A stretch of DNA of 64,000 nt from Voacanga thouarsii (GCA_026120185.1 JANUWF010001165.1:496001-560000), one strand, 5' to 3'. Positions 25,055 to 36,978 are shown, counted from the stretch's first letter. The notes: generated from the sequence alone by a model not told the origin. A program made the numbers and translations.

Positions 25055-26636
25055 CAAGGGCTGTTCAGAAAAATCAAAACCCGAACCAACCCGACAGACC
25101 CAACCCAACCCAACCCAAATTTTGATTTTTTGGGTTGGTTTGGGTTGGGTTGGGTTAAGAAAATTAGGAACCGATAATTTAGTTCGGGTTTTTTAAATTA
25201 TATAACCTAACCCAACCTAACCCAAACTAATATAATTAATTAAATTTATTTAATTTTAAAAAATATATTAAAACATTAAAAAATAAAAAAATAACATAAA
25301 ATCAGATAAACACTAAAATCTAAATATCCTTTTAGACAAAATCACTTCAAGGTTACGGGCCTCTCTCTCTCGTTCGATCGTTTCTGTTGTTCTGCTACTG
25401 CGCCGCTGATCTGAGATCTCCAAGTCCATTCTCTTTTTGCTCTACTACGATGTTGTCTATGCAAAGAAACTCTCCTTCAAAACTAATTCAAGTCCATCTC
25501 CAAAGCTCATCAGTCCTTACTTCCTATTACTGGTATATAGGATAAATGTGTAATTGTACGAGTCATCATTTTTGTCTAAGAAATGTGTTTGACTTGTATT
25601 TTTTGTACTTGTCATACAAAAATTGAGTTTTCAAGGGCTATCAATTCAAAATGCCTAAAGGGGCACTCAAAATTTTTCTTAACGGAGAGTATCAAAGTAA
25701 GAAGAGGCCTTGAGATACAGCAAGAACAACTGCTTCAAAGAACATTAAAGTTGAAGTTGACACGCCACTGGGTTTGACTTTGGGCCTAAAGGCAGGAGGT
25801 AGTGTGGTCATCACGGTGAGTTTCTTAATACCTATCTTGGTAATTTGATCGAGCATTGCATTTCTGATTTTGGTGGTAATTAGTTGGGAAATCGCTAATC
25901 GCTAATCAGATTATTTTTGTAATGCTTTGTAGTATTGTTAAGTTTGAGATTTTTACAACTGAAAATGAATTAGTATTAGATGGATGATGATATTCTTATT
26001 GGTATTGTTTAATGTTGTTTTTTTGTCTGTTTATGAGCTTTTACAAAGAGCTCTATTTGGTTGATAGATAGTAAATAAAGTATTGAGATTAATTTGTATC
26101 ATTCTTTTTTAATTGCGATACTTAACTATATTTATTCATTGTAGGATTTTCAAACTCTTCATACACTAAAGTAGCTAAGGCATTTGGAGAAACAACTCCA
26201 GTTGTTGGTAATTGAAATTTACATTTCATATCCAGGCTAATCATATCAGCAGTCCAAGCAAATGCCTAGGAGGGATTTTCAGTATTCATCATTTTTTTAT
26301 ACCTTTGCTAATAGACTAATTTGATACTATGTGGTCATGCACTCATATGCTTGATGCTTTTCATATTACCTTTTGTTAGTATGTCTCAAATACATATTTT
26401 GTTTATAAAATTAGAAGTATGTTCTAAGTGGGAGATTAAAACCTTACTTAGTAAATTATGTACAAACCGATCAAACCAAACCAACCCAAATCGAACCAAC
26501 CCAAACCGAACACAACCCAAACCGATAGTTTGAAATTTTAAATAGTTTGGTTTGGGTTTAAAATTTTGAAACCGAAATATTTTGGTTGGGTTAAAAAATT
26601 AAAAAAACCAACCCAACCCAACCCATGAACAACCCT
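25055..26636. mobile_element. Non-autonomous hAT-like transposon with captured exon-like sequence
   Basis: 1582 bp. The ends are CAAGGGCTGTTCA and TGAACAACCCT, so an 11-bp terminal inverted repeat with one mismatch (AGGGYTGTTCA). The flanks AAGTCAAT (25047-25054) and AAGTTAAT (26637-26644) form an 8-bp TSD with one mismatch, the size used by hAT elements. It interrupts Copia A reverse transcriptase, whose frame resumes after it. Subterminal AACCC/GGGTT repeats at 25075-25165 and 26460-26630 can fold into hairpins. No transposase is present. The middle (25440-26207) holds exon-like sequence with splice sites, so it is a gene-capturing, trans-mobilised element. Confidence 0.8.
25448..26207 (+). 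pseudogene. Exon fragments captured by the hAT-like element (PDZ/rubredoxin ENH1-like start suspected)
   Basis: A Met-led stretch near 25450 (MLSMQRNSPSKLIQVHLQSS) looks like a plastid transit peptide. It is followed, after non-coding DNA, by TESIKVRRGLEI near 25685 and, after a frameshift, by NIKVEVDTPLGLTLGLKAGG ending at 25815, directly before the donor ACG|GTGAGT. This resembles the beginning of the PDZ domain of plastid PDZ/rubredoxin proteins (ENH1-like); the match is from family knowledge, not a search. A second exon-like piece at 26145-26207 lies between an acceptor (TTCATTGTAG) and a donor (G|GTAATT) and can read FSNSSYTKVAKAFGETTPVV. The reading frame is broken, so no product is expected. 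Confidence 0.45.
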
Positions 26637-26644
26637 AAGTTAAT

Positions 26645-28130
26645 GTACTTTAATCAGGTTTGGGATCCTGTAGCATCACTTAATAGGATAAAACACATTG
26701 GGTGTAAGTAGATATACAAGAGAAAGAGAGGAGCAGATCGGATGGAAAGATGGAAACCTTCAAAGTTAAGCTTGTAGCAAAAGGTTACACTCACAAAGAG
26801 GATATCGATTATGTAGAAACATTTTTCCCTGGTAGCCATGCTAAAATCCATTAAAATCCATTTTGTATTCTCCTTACCATCGCTTGTCATTATGACTATG
26901 AGATATGGAAAATCAATGTTAAGATAACATTTCTTAATAGCCATCTTAGTGAAAACATCTATATGTCCTAACCAAAAGGTTTTGTTGCTAAAGGCCAAAA
27001 GCACATAATTTGTAAGTTTAAAAAATCAATTTATAAACTTAAGCAAACATCAAGAGTATGGAACATTTGTCATGATGAGACTATAAAGTATTATGGATTT
27101 ATTCAAAACGAGGATGAATTATGCGTGTACAAGAAATTGGAATGTATAAATGTGGTTTTTCTTATATTCTATGTGGATGACATTCTACTTATTGGTAATG
27201 AGGTAGGGATATTGTCATCAACAAAGGTTTGGATTTCTAGTGAATTTAGTAGTTTCTTAGGAATAGGAAGTGGAGAATGTTAGGCTTATCCCAAGCTACA
27301 TACATTGACAAAATATTGGTCAAGTTCAGCATGGACTCATACAAAAGAGCTCAGATCCCTTGTAGAAATGGGTTATCTCTTTCTTCAAAAGATTATCCTA
27401 AGATACAAGAAAAAATGGATGGGATGAGTAGAATTCCCTATGCTTTAGCTGTGGGAAGTTTCATGTACACCGTACTATATATTAGGCCAGATATCTACTT
27501 TACTGTGGGTTTAGTTATCAGATATCAGTCAAAATCGAGAGAGGTTTATTGGTAAGCTATAAAGCATATACTCAAGTACCTTAAGAGAATGAGAGATTAT
27601 ATCTTGGTTTACAAAGCTGATAACTTAGTTCCAAACGGTTACACAAACTCAAATGGTTCTAAACGGTTACACAAACTCAAACTTTTAGGCAGATAAAGAT
27701 GAAAAAAAATTCACTAGTGGATATATCCTTATCTTATCTAGAGGAACTGTTTCATGGAGAAGAATCAAGCAATCTTGTATTGTTGACTCAACCATAGAAG
27801 CTAAATATGTAGCAGTTTCGGAGGTATCTAAGGAAGTTTTTCAGCTCTGAAAGTTCCTTTCAGAACTTGGAGTTGTGCCATATATGGACAAGTCAATTGT
27901 ACTATATTATGACAACTCAAGAGCTATTTCACAATCTAAAGAACGAAGAAACCACAAGGGAAAGTATATCGAGAGAAAGTACCACCTGATCCAGGAATTC
28001 ATTTAGAGACAAAAAATCGTGGTGAAACAAATAGTCTCAGAAAACAATCTAACAAATCTATTCACCAAACCTTTAGCAAAGAGAGTCTTTAGAAGACACT
28101 TAGATGCCATAGGGATGGGCACCTATGGGC
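26645..28130 (+). pseudogene. Copia A reverse transcriptase and RNase H remnant
   Basis: After the hAT element the frame resumes near NQVWDPV. Reverse transcriptase pieces include YDYEIWKINVKITFLNSHL (stops on either side), KFKKSIYKLKQTSRVW, and the catalytic box YVDDILLIGN near 27170. The linker and RNase H include TYIDKILVKFSMDSYKRAQI and RPDIYFTVGLVIRYQS. The C-terminal RNase H part has GTVSWRRIKQSCIVDSTIEA and an HKGKYIERKYH-like end. There are many stops and frameshifts, so it is inactive. It ends shortly before the polypurine stretch and the 3' LTR at 28161. Confidence 0.85.
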
Positions 28131-28160
28131 TTATATAGTCTTCGAGTGTAAGTAGGAGAT

Positions 28161-30042
28161 TTTCAAAATGTATGCCCTCAAACTATGTATCTAATGTAAA
28201 TTTAATGATGAAATAAATAAAGTATTATTCTTAAAATGTTTATATTTTTTACATTAATTTGTTATTGCACAATTTTGTTAGAAAAAATCTATTATGTTTA
28301 AGTAAATGATCCATGTGAATGGAGGTCGTTCACAATAAGGTATGAAACATAGGTTACCTAACACATAAACTTAGTCCTTAACCAATTTATCAAAATGGGA
28401 ATCTGCCCAGGGCAAAGGTTATTTTATTATGAATTTCAAATAGGAAATGGCTTACCTTTAATCAGTGAGCAGTCATCTCACTTCATGGTATAAGTATATT
28501 TAGAATACATAGAACTAGACCTATAGTAGTAGTTTCTTAAAATACTAAAATAAAGAAACCCAAACTACTACTGCTATAGTGTAGAGTGATGTCCAATGGC
28601 TTAAGTATAGGTTGACGGTCTAACGAAGCTGGTAGCATATACTTTAATGTAGTGTATGTGAGGTTCTATTATAGGACCAATATACTTGTTTGTTGGGTGT
28701 GTGTTATTAGTTAGTTAAGATAAACTTATACAAAATAGTTTTTATACTCTTAAATGGAGAAATCACTCCATTGTGATTGTCCAGGGTAATTTATATAATC
28801 TAAGGCCCGGGGAACATGACTTAATATTATATGCTTTTGGGTAGCTTTCAAAAATAAGCGGATATATACTATGAGTTATGGATTATTGGACTAGATATTT
28901 GAGGATGGAAGAAGTCATTGAGAGATGTGTTAGTACATTTCTCATGTGTCAATGATGAGTGTTATATAGAGAGGCATCTTAGCCATAATACCAGTAGGTC
29001 ATATATATTGTTAAATGCAGCATTGTCTTTAAAGTCAATATTTTCTTATGGTGATAAAAGAAAATATTTAAAATACAAAATATATGTATTTTTATAGTAA
29101 GGGTATTTTTGTTATTTTAATAGCCAAGGACGATGTCTTTTAGTCTTCAGAATAGCCTGTACGTCCCGATTATTTTTTTCTAAGAAAATGATCTTAAATA
29201 AAGAGGATTTTATTTTATTCAAGTAGTCTAATTTATTATTGAGTTAGAATAAAATAAAAGGTTTAGAAAGAGATTAAATTAATTATCTAATTTAGCTAGT
29301 TGAATAATTGGGCCTAACCTAGGCCTAAACTAAGGAAAAAGTCTTGAGATATTATTCTGGTCTATTTGTGTTGTTTAATTGTTTATTTATGGGCTTGCAT
29401 TAGTCTAAGATTAAATAAATAAATTAAGGCCTAATCCAATGGCTTAGACCAGAGGTCCAAGAAGCAAGCCCTAACCTAGTTGAGCTAGCCCTGGCCGGTA
29501 AGGTCGTGTAAGTGGCTAGATAGAGTTTCAACTAAACTAGGATACCACAGATGTGATAAGCTTTCTATTAGGATTTTTGAATAATAGATATATTGGCTTA
29601 GAAGAATTCAGGGATTTTTTGTTGATCTCGAAGTTTATTTTCTTCTGTAGGATTTTGATGTCTAATCTCTCTCTCACATTTTTCCCTCTGCACCATTCCT
29701 TGTCTTCTCCAGTAGAAATCATAGGAAAAGACTTTCTTGATACTTCTTGTTAGCAGATTGTCAAGAGGAAAAAAACCAAAGTTCTTTTACCTAAATAGCT
29801 TTCACGGGTAAGGTTTAGGCAGAGGACATTTTCTAAAAGGCTAAGAGCACAGCGTTCATGAGAAGAAGCAGGCACCTTGAGGGTTTTGAGCCAAAGTCAT
29901 CAACGAGTGAGCCAGTGGCTATTCAATCAGCCACAAATCAGCCTAAGCATCAGAGTCATTTACGTAAATGTAAAGGTATAAATACTCTGAAAACTTATGA
30001 TGTGTAATTTTCTTATGCTTTGTTTGCCTCGATCCACTTTCA
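28161..30042 (+). repeat. Copia A 3' LTR (uninterrupted reference copy)
   Basis: 1882 bp. It shows the empty sites for both insertions found in the 5' LTR (GTAGT at 28649-28653; ATTAG near 29396). TATAAATA at 29977-29984 could be its promoter TATA box, with the matching GGTATAAAT in the 5' LTR near 14817. The end CACTTTCA is shared with 14884. Confidence 0.9.
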
Positions 30043-31156
30043 TAAACTACATAAGCTAAGACGGTAAGTTTTTGCATGAAATGATTCATTGAGTAAATGC
30101 TTCATTGCAAGTTAAATATTATTTATATTATGGCAAAGATGGGTTTTACTTGAGATGCAAACATGGTTATTTTCTTTTCCCTTTTTTGTGTAAGATATTT
30201 TCCTTTTCCTTCTTAAAACAAATATTTTGATCAAACAAAAGTTTTCAACTAAAATGTTGATTTTCTTAAATAAAAAGTTCAAACTAAAATATTTAACCAT
30301 GGTTGCAATTTCAAAATGACAACGTACTTTTGTGAATTTTCCTTATGCGAACAACAAATGTTAAGTACATAATAAGGGTAAGCTAAGTAGTACTAATCTT
30401 GAAAGGCTAGGGTAACTTTTTTGGCAGATGCCTCCACTGGGAGATAAGCTCTTTCTGGACAAGGTGCCAGCATTGGTTAGTTAGGCTAATCTGAGCTAGT
30501 AACTCAATCTAAGTAAACTGTTCTCAAAAGTGGACAACTAATAAGTTAGGGTGCAGAGATAGAGGAGTATCTCACCCAGTAAGTCGATCACTCACTTGTA
30601 TTGTGATGCAGGTTTTCACAATACATGGTCATGATGCAATGTTTCATGGTTTTGGTTATGATGCAAGATTTCATGGTCACCTTTGTTTAAAAATGATTTA
30701 TTTCCTTCTAAATGTACACTCTTGGTTTGAGATGAAAGATATAAAATACCACTCTATATTCAAAAGCAAAATGTACTGACTTGCAATCTTTTCTTATAAA
30801 TTGTTCAAAGTTGCATACATGAAACAACCTTTAAATTTATATGTGCACATACACAGAACTTATTGGGAAGTAATTCTTACTAAATTTATGTCATGTTTTC
30901 AGGTAGATCCTACTTTGAAAGTTGAGTTAGCTTAAAGACTAAAGATTTTTATTTCTGTTATTGAATATATTTTCTTTTGAGTATGTTATTTGATTATTTT
31001 GGGACTTCTATAAGTATTGATCAAGTTGTAATAAGTTTTGAATTTAGTTTATTTCTTTTACTTTTCTTCTTACCTAGTTATATAAACCCTCTGGTCCTAT
31101 AAGGATGGGGCGACATTGCTGGCCCTATTGAAGTACATAGGTTGTGGGGTGTTACA
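30043..31156 (+). repeat. Probable terminal part of a Ty3/gypsy LTR
   Basis: Non-coding, AT-rich, ending in GTGGGGTGTTACA at 31156 after a T-rich R-like region. This style is usual for the 3' end of Del/Tekay-type LTRs. It begins exactly where Copia A ends and may continue the sequence broken at 2455. No tRNA primer site follows at 31157, so a solo LTR is possible. This is inference from style and junction only. Confidence 0.35.
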
Positions 31157-31773
31157 AAATAAGTTCACACCAAAACATAAATCAAAACAACGTTGTATAG
31201 TTAATAAAAAATTCCACCTTTTGGTAAATAAAGGTAGCGTCAGATTTTCAGGAAGAAATCCTCACACATAACCTAATACAATGTAATCTAACGCAATACA
31301 ATTTTTTAATAGGCCAAACTAAACAACATTTCACTAAGAATTCGACCGGAAAAATATCATCATTTAATAGAACAAAATTTCTAGACTTGAAGTACAAAAG
31401 TGGTGGTAAATTGCAAGAGAAATTTCAAGTATATAAGACAACATAATGCAATCTAATTCATTACAATCATTAAATATGTAAAAGTAAACAAGATTTCACC
31501 AAAAATTTAACTACCGCATCATCATATAAACAACCCAAATTTTCAGCCTTGAAGAACATAGGTGGCAGCAACTATAGGGAGGAAAATATTGGATCTTCTT
31601 ACCTCAAATGATATGTTGGAGTATGGGGGAGGCTTGAGTAATCTAAGAACAATGTTTCCACACTTTATTTTATACTCAAATTTCAAGAAATTTGAAGAAG
31701 AAATAAAGAACCAATTAAGTAGAAAAGAGTGTTGGCCGAGTGGGAGGTGAGAATTAGGGTAAAATGCTAATTT
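31157..31773. other. Gene-free stretch with a diverged direct repeat
   Basis: No gene supported. Two diverged copies of a segment of about 165 bp occur (words like AATCTAA…CAATACAAT near 31284 and 31449, and ACTTGAAG/CCTTGAAG later in each). Short frames on both strands overlap each other and show no known motif. Confidence 0.5.
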
Positions 31774-32121
31774 TGTTATGAATATTAAAATTATTGGAAG
31801 CTCCATTAATTAGTGGAGGCTCCACTAATTATGGATTTATGTGAATTATTAGAGAAGATTTTTATGGATATCCACCATTTAGTGGAACACCACTAATTAA
31901 GATTAGTGGAAGATGATGTATGCCATGATTTATTCCACTAATTAGAGCTCTATAAATAGAGCTATTCTCTAAACTTGTAATACACCATTATTTTGTGAAA
32001 GAAAGATTAGAGAAAATTGTGAGAGAAAAGAAAGAGAAAAATTCTTATGCAAAGAATAGTTAGAGTTTTATTAGTGTGTAGTGTGTAGATTTTATTCTAA
32101 CACTACCCAAATTTTATAACA
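31774..32121 (+). repeat. Copia B 5' LTR
   Basis: 348 bp, TGTTATGAATA...ATTTTATAACA. TATAAATA at 31951-31958 sits in a small palindrome (AGCTCTA…TAGAGCT). A perfect 12-bp inverted repeat (TAATTAGTGGAG / CTCCACTAATTA) lies at 31807-31831 in the U3 part. Confidence 0.93.
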
Positions 32122-32222
32122 TGTTATCAACACGAGTCTCTGCCGGTACAAAAGCCAGAAGACTAAGCACGGGTTTCTGCCGTTACCAAAGTCAGAAGAC
32201 AGGTATGCATTTATTGATCTCT

Positions 32223-33277
32223 ATGGCTAACCTCGCTAAATTCGAATTTGTAACCTTTGATATTTCTGGAAAAAAATATATGTCATGGATTCTCGATGCA
32301 AAAATGCATCTAAATGTTGAAGGCCTTAGTAAAACTATTCAAGCAAATAATAGTGCATCTGCACAACACAAGGCTAAAGCTTTTATTTTTATTCGTCGTC
32401 ATCTCGATGAAAATTTGAAAATGGAATATCTTACAGAAAAAAATCTATATGTCCTGTGGGTAAATTTAAAAGAAAGATTTGACCACCTGAAGATGGTCGT
32501 ACTACCCACTGCACGGTATGAATGGTTGCACCTGAGGTTGCAAGATTTTAAAACTGTGAATGAATATAACTCCGCAATGTATAAAATTACATCTCAGTTA
32601 AAATTATGCGGAGAAAAAGTGACTGATGAAGATATGTTGGAGAAGACATTCTCCATCTTTCATGCCTCGAATATTATCCTGCAGCAACAATATCGAGAAA
32701 AATGGTATACAAAATTTACAAATTTAATTACTGCCCTCCTCATTGCAGAGAAGAATAATGAGTTATTATTGAGAAATCATGAAGCCAGACCAACTGGCTC
32801 AACAGCACTCCCAGAAGTGAATGTTGTTGGCTCCAGCAGAAGCCATCGTTATAGTTGTGGTCGTGGCCGTGGCCGTGGTTATGGTCGTAGACACGCTCGA
32901 TATTTCCTTTATCACAATCATAATCAAAATGTGAGAAATACTGGCCACCTGAAGTGGAACAGAAAAGATCAGAAGGGAAAAGAAAAAAAATTGAAGAAAA
33001 TCATGATGATATATGTTATAGATGTGGCATGAAAGGTCCTTGGTCACGAAACTTTCGTACGGCTAAGCATTTAGTTGAATTGTATCAAGCTTCATTGAAA
33101 AATAAAAATGTGAAAGCAAATTTTTCTCAACATCTAATAAATGATGCTGAGGATGATGATATTGATCCTGAAGATCTTAATATCAATATTACCTATATGG
33201 ATGTATCGGATTTTTTTGAATACCCAAACGGTAGGATAGACCATTTAATTGGTGATGGCAGTGTCCAGAAGAACTAA
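32223..33277 (+). pseudogene. Copia B gag with frameshift
   Basis: I choose the ATG at 32223 (MANLAKFEFVTFDISGKKYM), which opens the usual gag domain; the frame is open further upstream, but that part lies in the leader. The first frame runs to 33032 with the typical helix-rich body (YEWLHLRLQDFKTVNEYNSA) and an Arg/Gly tail near residue 235. A shift in the A-rich stretch near 32985 moves reading to the frame 32954-33277, which holds the nucleocapsid knuckle at 33014-33055. There the CCHC pattern is damaged: His is Pro and the last Cys is Phe (CYRCGMKGPWSRNF). An acidic tail ends at 33277. Role: particle shell and RNA packaging. Confidence 0.85.
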
Positions 33278-33363
33278 AGCCTCACCCTGATATTTTTGTA
33301 TTTTCATTTTTATTATATTCTAATAATATTTACGTTTTCATATATATATATATTTGTGTTCAG

Positions 33364-36300
33364 ATGGCTGTTGTTAATGATAATGTATGCATTATTGATA
33401 GTGGAACTACACACACCATACTAAAAAATGAGAAATATTTTTCTGATCTCAAAATGGGAGAAATAAATATTTATACGATAAACGGTAGTGCAAATGTGAT
33501 TGAGGGCTCCGGAAGAGCTAGTATATTGTTGCCTAAAGGAACAACAATTATTATTAATAAGGCACTATTTTTCTCAAAATCCAGAAGAAATTTATTGAGT
33601 TTTAAAGATATACGCAGAAATGGGTATCATGTTGAAACAAATAAGGAAAATGGGATTGAGCATCTTTATATTACTCAAATGCATTTGGGTAAGAAATCTA
33701 TATTAGAAAAACTACCATCTTTTTCTACTGGCCTATATTTTGTAAAAATACGTACAATTGAAATTCATCATCTAGTAAACCAGAAGTTTACTGATCCTAT
33801 TACTTTTAGCATTTGGCATGACCGGTTAGGTCATCCGGGATCTACCATGATGAGAAGAATCATTGAGAATACACATGGTCATCCTTTAAAAAATAAAAGG
33901 ATATTAGCATCAGAAAAATTCGCATGTACTGCATGTTCCTTAGAAAAATTAATTGTTAAACCATCACCAGTAAAAGTAGGAGCTGAAAGTCCTACATTTC
34001 TCGAACGGATTCACGGAGATATTTGTGAACCTATTGATCCACCATGTGGACCGTTCAAATATTTTATGGTCTTAATTGATGCATCATCCCGATAGTCACA
34101 TGTATGTTTATTATCTACTTGCAACCTGACGTTTGCGATATTACTTACTCAAATAATTAAATTACGAGCACAATTTCCTGACCATCACATTAAAAATATC
34201 CGTTTGAATAATGCTGGTGAATTTTCATCACATGCTTTTGATGCATATTGCATGTCAATTGGGATTAATGTTGAACATTCTGTAACTCATGTTCACACAC
34301 AAGATGGTCTTGCTGAATCTTTGATTAAACGATTACAATTAATTGCTCGACCATGATTAATGAAAACAAATCTCCCAACATCTGCTTGGGGACATGCTAT
34401 TTTACATGCTGCAACACTTGTACGCATATGACCAGCTAGTTATCATAAATTCTCTCCTTTGCAATTGGCTTTTGGATCAGAACCAAATATTGCTCATTTA
34501 AGAATTTTTGGGTGTGCTGTATATGTTCCAATTGCACCAAACCAACGTACAAAGATGGGTCCTCAAAGAAGAAAGGGGATATACGCTGGATATGATTCTC
34601 CCTCTATTATCAGGTATGTTGAACCCCTGACAGGAGATGTATTCACAGCAAGATTTGCTGATTGTCATTTTGATGAATCATTATTCCCTAAATTAGGGGG
34701 AGAACCAAAACAGCATAAAAAGAATCTTGCTTGGACAACATCATTAAATTATCTTGATCCGTGCACAAGCGCATGTGAATTTGAAGTTCAAAAGATAATT
34801 CATTTGCAAAGTATTGCAAATCAAATGCCAGATGCTTTTGTTGACTCCAGAAGAGTTACAAAATCGCATATTCCAGCTATAAATGCTCATATTCGAATTG
34901 AAGTTCCAGCAGAACAAAATATTATACATATAGCTGCTGAGTCAAAAAACGTCAGAAGCGTGGTCGACCTCTTGGTTCTAAAGATAAAAATCCTCGAAAG
35001 AAAAGAGGATTAAACGATCCAGGAGATCATATTGAAGAAAAGAATGATAAAGACCAAGAGAGAACTGATAACAAAGAACCAGAAGTTGATGAAAGTAACA
35101 CTGAAATTTCTATCAATTATACCACTTCCGATAGAAGTTGGAATCGGATAGAAACTGTTATTGATAATATATTTGCATACAATATATCTCTTGATGTTAT
35201 ACAGGATAATGATGATTCTGAACCAATATCAGTTGATGAATGACGGCATAGAAAAGATTGGCTGTAATGGAAAGATGCGATTCAATCGGAGTTAAATGCA
35301 CTGACAAAACGTGAAGTCTTCGGACCTGCAGTCCAAACACCAGAAGGTGTAAAATCTGTTGGTTACAAATGGATATTTGTACGAAAACGTAATAAAAAGA
35401 ATGAAATCGTATGATATAAAGTACGGTTAGTAGCCCAAGGTTTTTCACAAAGACCAGGTATTGATTATGATGAAACTTATTCTCCTATTGTTGATACTAT
35501 TACACTCCGATATCTTATCAGTTTAGCAATACATGAAAAGATAGATATGCGCATATTAGATGTTGTCACTGCTTACTTGTATGGAAATTTAGAAAATGAT
35601 GTTTACATGAAAATCCCTGAAGGATTTCATATGCCTGAAGCATATAAACATTATCCTCGTGAAAATTACTCCATCAAGTTGTAGAAATCATTATATGGCC
35701 TAAAGCAATCTAGGTGCATGTGATTCACACGTCTTAGTGAATATTTATTGAAAGCGAGATTTAAAAATGACCAGGTATGTCCATGTGTTTTTATTAAGAA
35801 ATCTGGTTCTAAATTTGTGATATTAGCTATATATGTTGATAATATTAATCTTATTGGAACTCCTGAAGAGCTCCAAGAAACAATTGATTATTTAAAAAGA
35901 GAATTCGAAATTAAGGATTTTAGTAAAACCAAATTTTGCTTTGGTTTACAAATTGAACATCTAGAAAGTGGAACATTTATTCATCAATCAACATATACAG
36001 CAAAAGTGCTAAAAAGATTTTACATAGACAAAGCACATTCATTGAGTATTCCAATGATCGTCCGATCATTAAATGTGGATAAAGATTCTTTCCGACCTCA
36101 AGAAAATGATGAAAAACTCCTTGGTCCTAAAGTACCATATCTCAGTGCAATTGGTGCATTTATGTATCTTGCTAATAATACACGACCTGATATTACTTTT
36201 GCTGTCAATTTATTAACAAGATTTAGTTCTTCACCAACACGACGACATTGGAATGGAATTAAACAAGTCCTTCGATATTTCCAAGGTACAATTGATCTCG

Positions 36301-36854
36301 AATTATTTTATTCAAATAAAACTAGCCCAACATTGATTGATTATGCAGATACTGGTTATTTATCTGATCCACATAAAGCACGTTCTCAAACAGGCTATCT
36401 ATTTACATGTGGAAATACTGCTATATCATGGCGTTCTACAAAACAATCTATAGCAGCTACTTCTTCAAATCATGCTGAAATTATAGCCATTCATGAAGCA
36501 AGTCGAGAATGTGTATGGCTAAGATCCATGATTCATTATATCCGAGAAAGTTGTGGATTATCATCGATCAAAGATATTCCAACTCCTCTTTATGAAGACA
36601 ATGCAACTTGCATAGCTCAATTACGAGGAGGATATATTAAAGGAGATCGGACAAAACATATTTTACCAAAATTCTTCTTTACTCATGAACTCCAAAAGAA
36701 AGTTGAAATTAATGTGTTACAAATTTGGTCATGTGACAACCTCGCAGATATTTTCACGAAGACTTTACCGATTGCAACATTTGAGAAGTTGAGATATAAA
36801 ATCGGTATGCGTTGGTTTAAAGATTTAAAGGAATTAGCTCATCAGTGGGAGTAA
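33364..36854 (+). pseudogene. Copia B pol: protease, integrase, reverse transcriptase, RNase H
   Basis: 33364-34095 carries protease (IIDSGTTHTIL), then the integrase zinc finger (HDRLGHPG ... CTACSLEK) and the first integrase Asp (HGDICEP). The frame continues through stops at 34093 and near 34354 and 34426. The second integrase Asp is Asn (RLNNAGEF, AAT at 34207-34209). 34459-35013 holds the C-terminal part. After a frameshift, reverse transcriptase runs from about 35200 with stops, and 35748-36854 is one open frame of 368 codons. In it the catalytic box reads YVDN (35832-35843), not YVDD, followed by a well-kept RNase H (ISWRSTKQSIAATSSNHAEI). Stops and two lost catalytic Asp residues make it inactive. 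Confidence 0.88.
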
Positions 36855-36978
36855 TAAACAGACATATAGAATAGTGTACTCTTTTTCCTTCACTAGATCT
36901 TTTTCCCACTGGGTTTTTATCTAGTAAGATTTTAACGAGGCATATTCTTTACGTAATGGATGGACATCTAAGGGGGAG

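Larger units (their letters stand above)
2456..30042 (+). mobile_element. Copia A: old Ty1/copia LTR retrotransposon hit by four nested insertions
   Basis: Plus-strand element with LTRs at 2456-14884 (interrupted twice) and 28161-30042. The flanks TAGAC (2451-2455) and TAAAC (30043-30047) are a 4/5-matching TSD. A primer binding site of tRNA-iMet type follows the 5' LTR, and a purine stretch (AGTAGGAGA) precedes the 3' LTR. Gag is at about 16790-17312. Protease, integrase, reverse transcriptase and RNase H lie between 23310 and 28130, all with stops and frameshifts. Subtracting the four insertions and their TSDs leaves about 9425 bp, with LTRs of 1854 and 1882 bp. The element is dead; the LTR copies differ visibly at many sites, so it is older than its guests. 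Confidence 0.9.

Noticed and set aside
31543..31806. 87-codon minus-strand frame ending inside the Copia B LTR
   Set aside because: It crosses an element boundary and overlaps a frame on the other strand; no motif.
32799..33047. 82-codon minus-strand frame
   Set aside because: Antisense of the Arg/Gly-rich end of Copia B gag.
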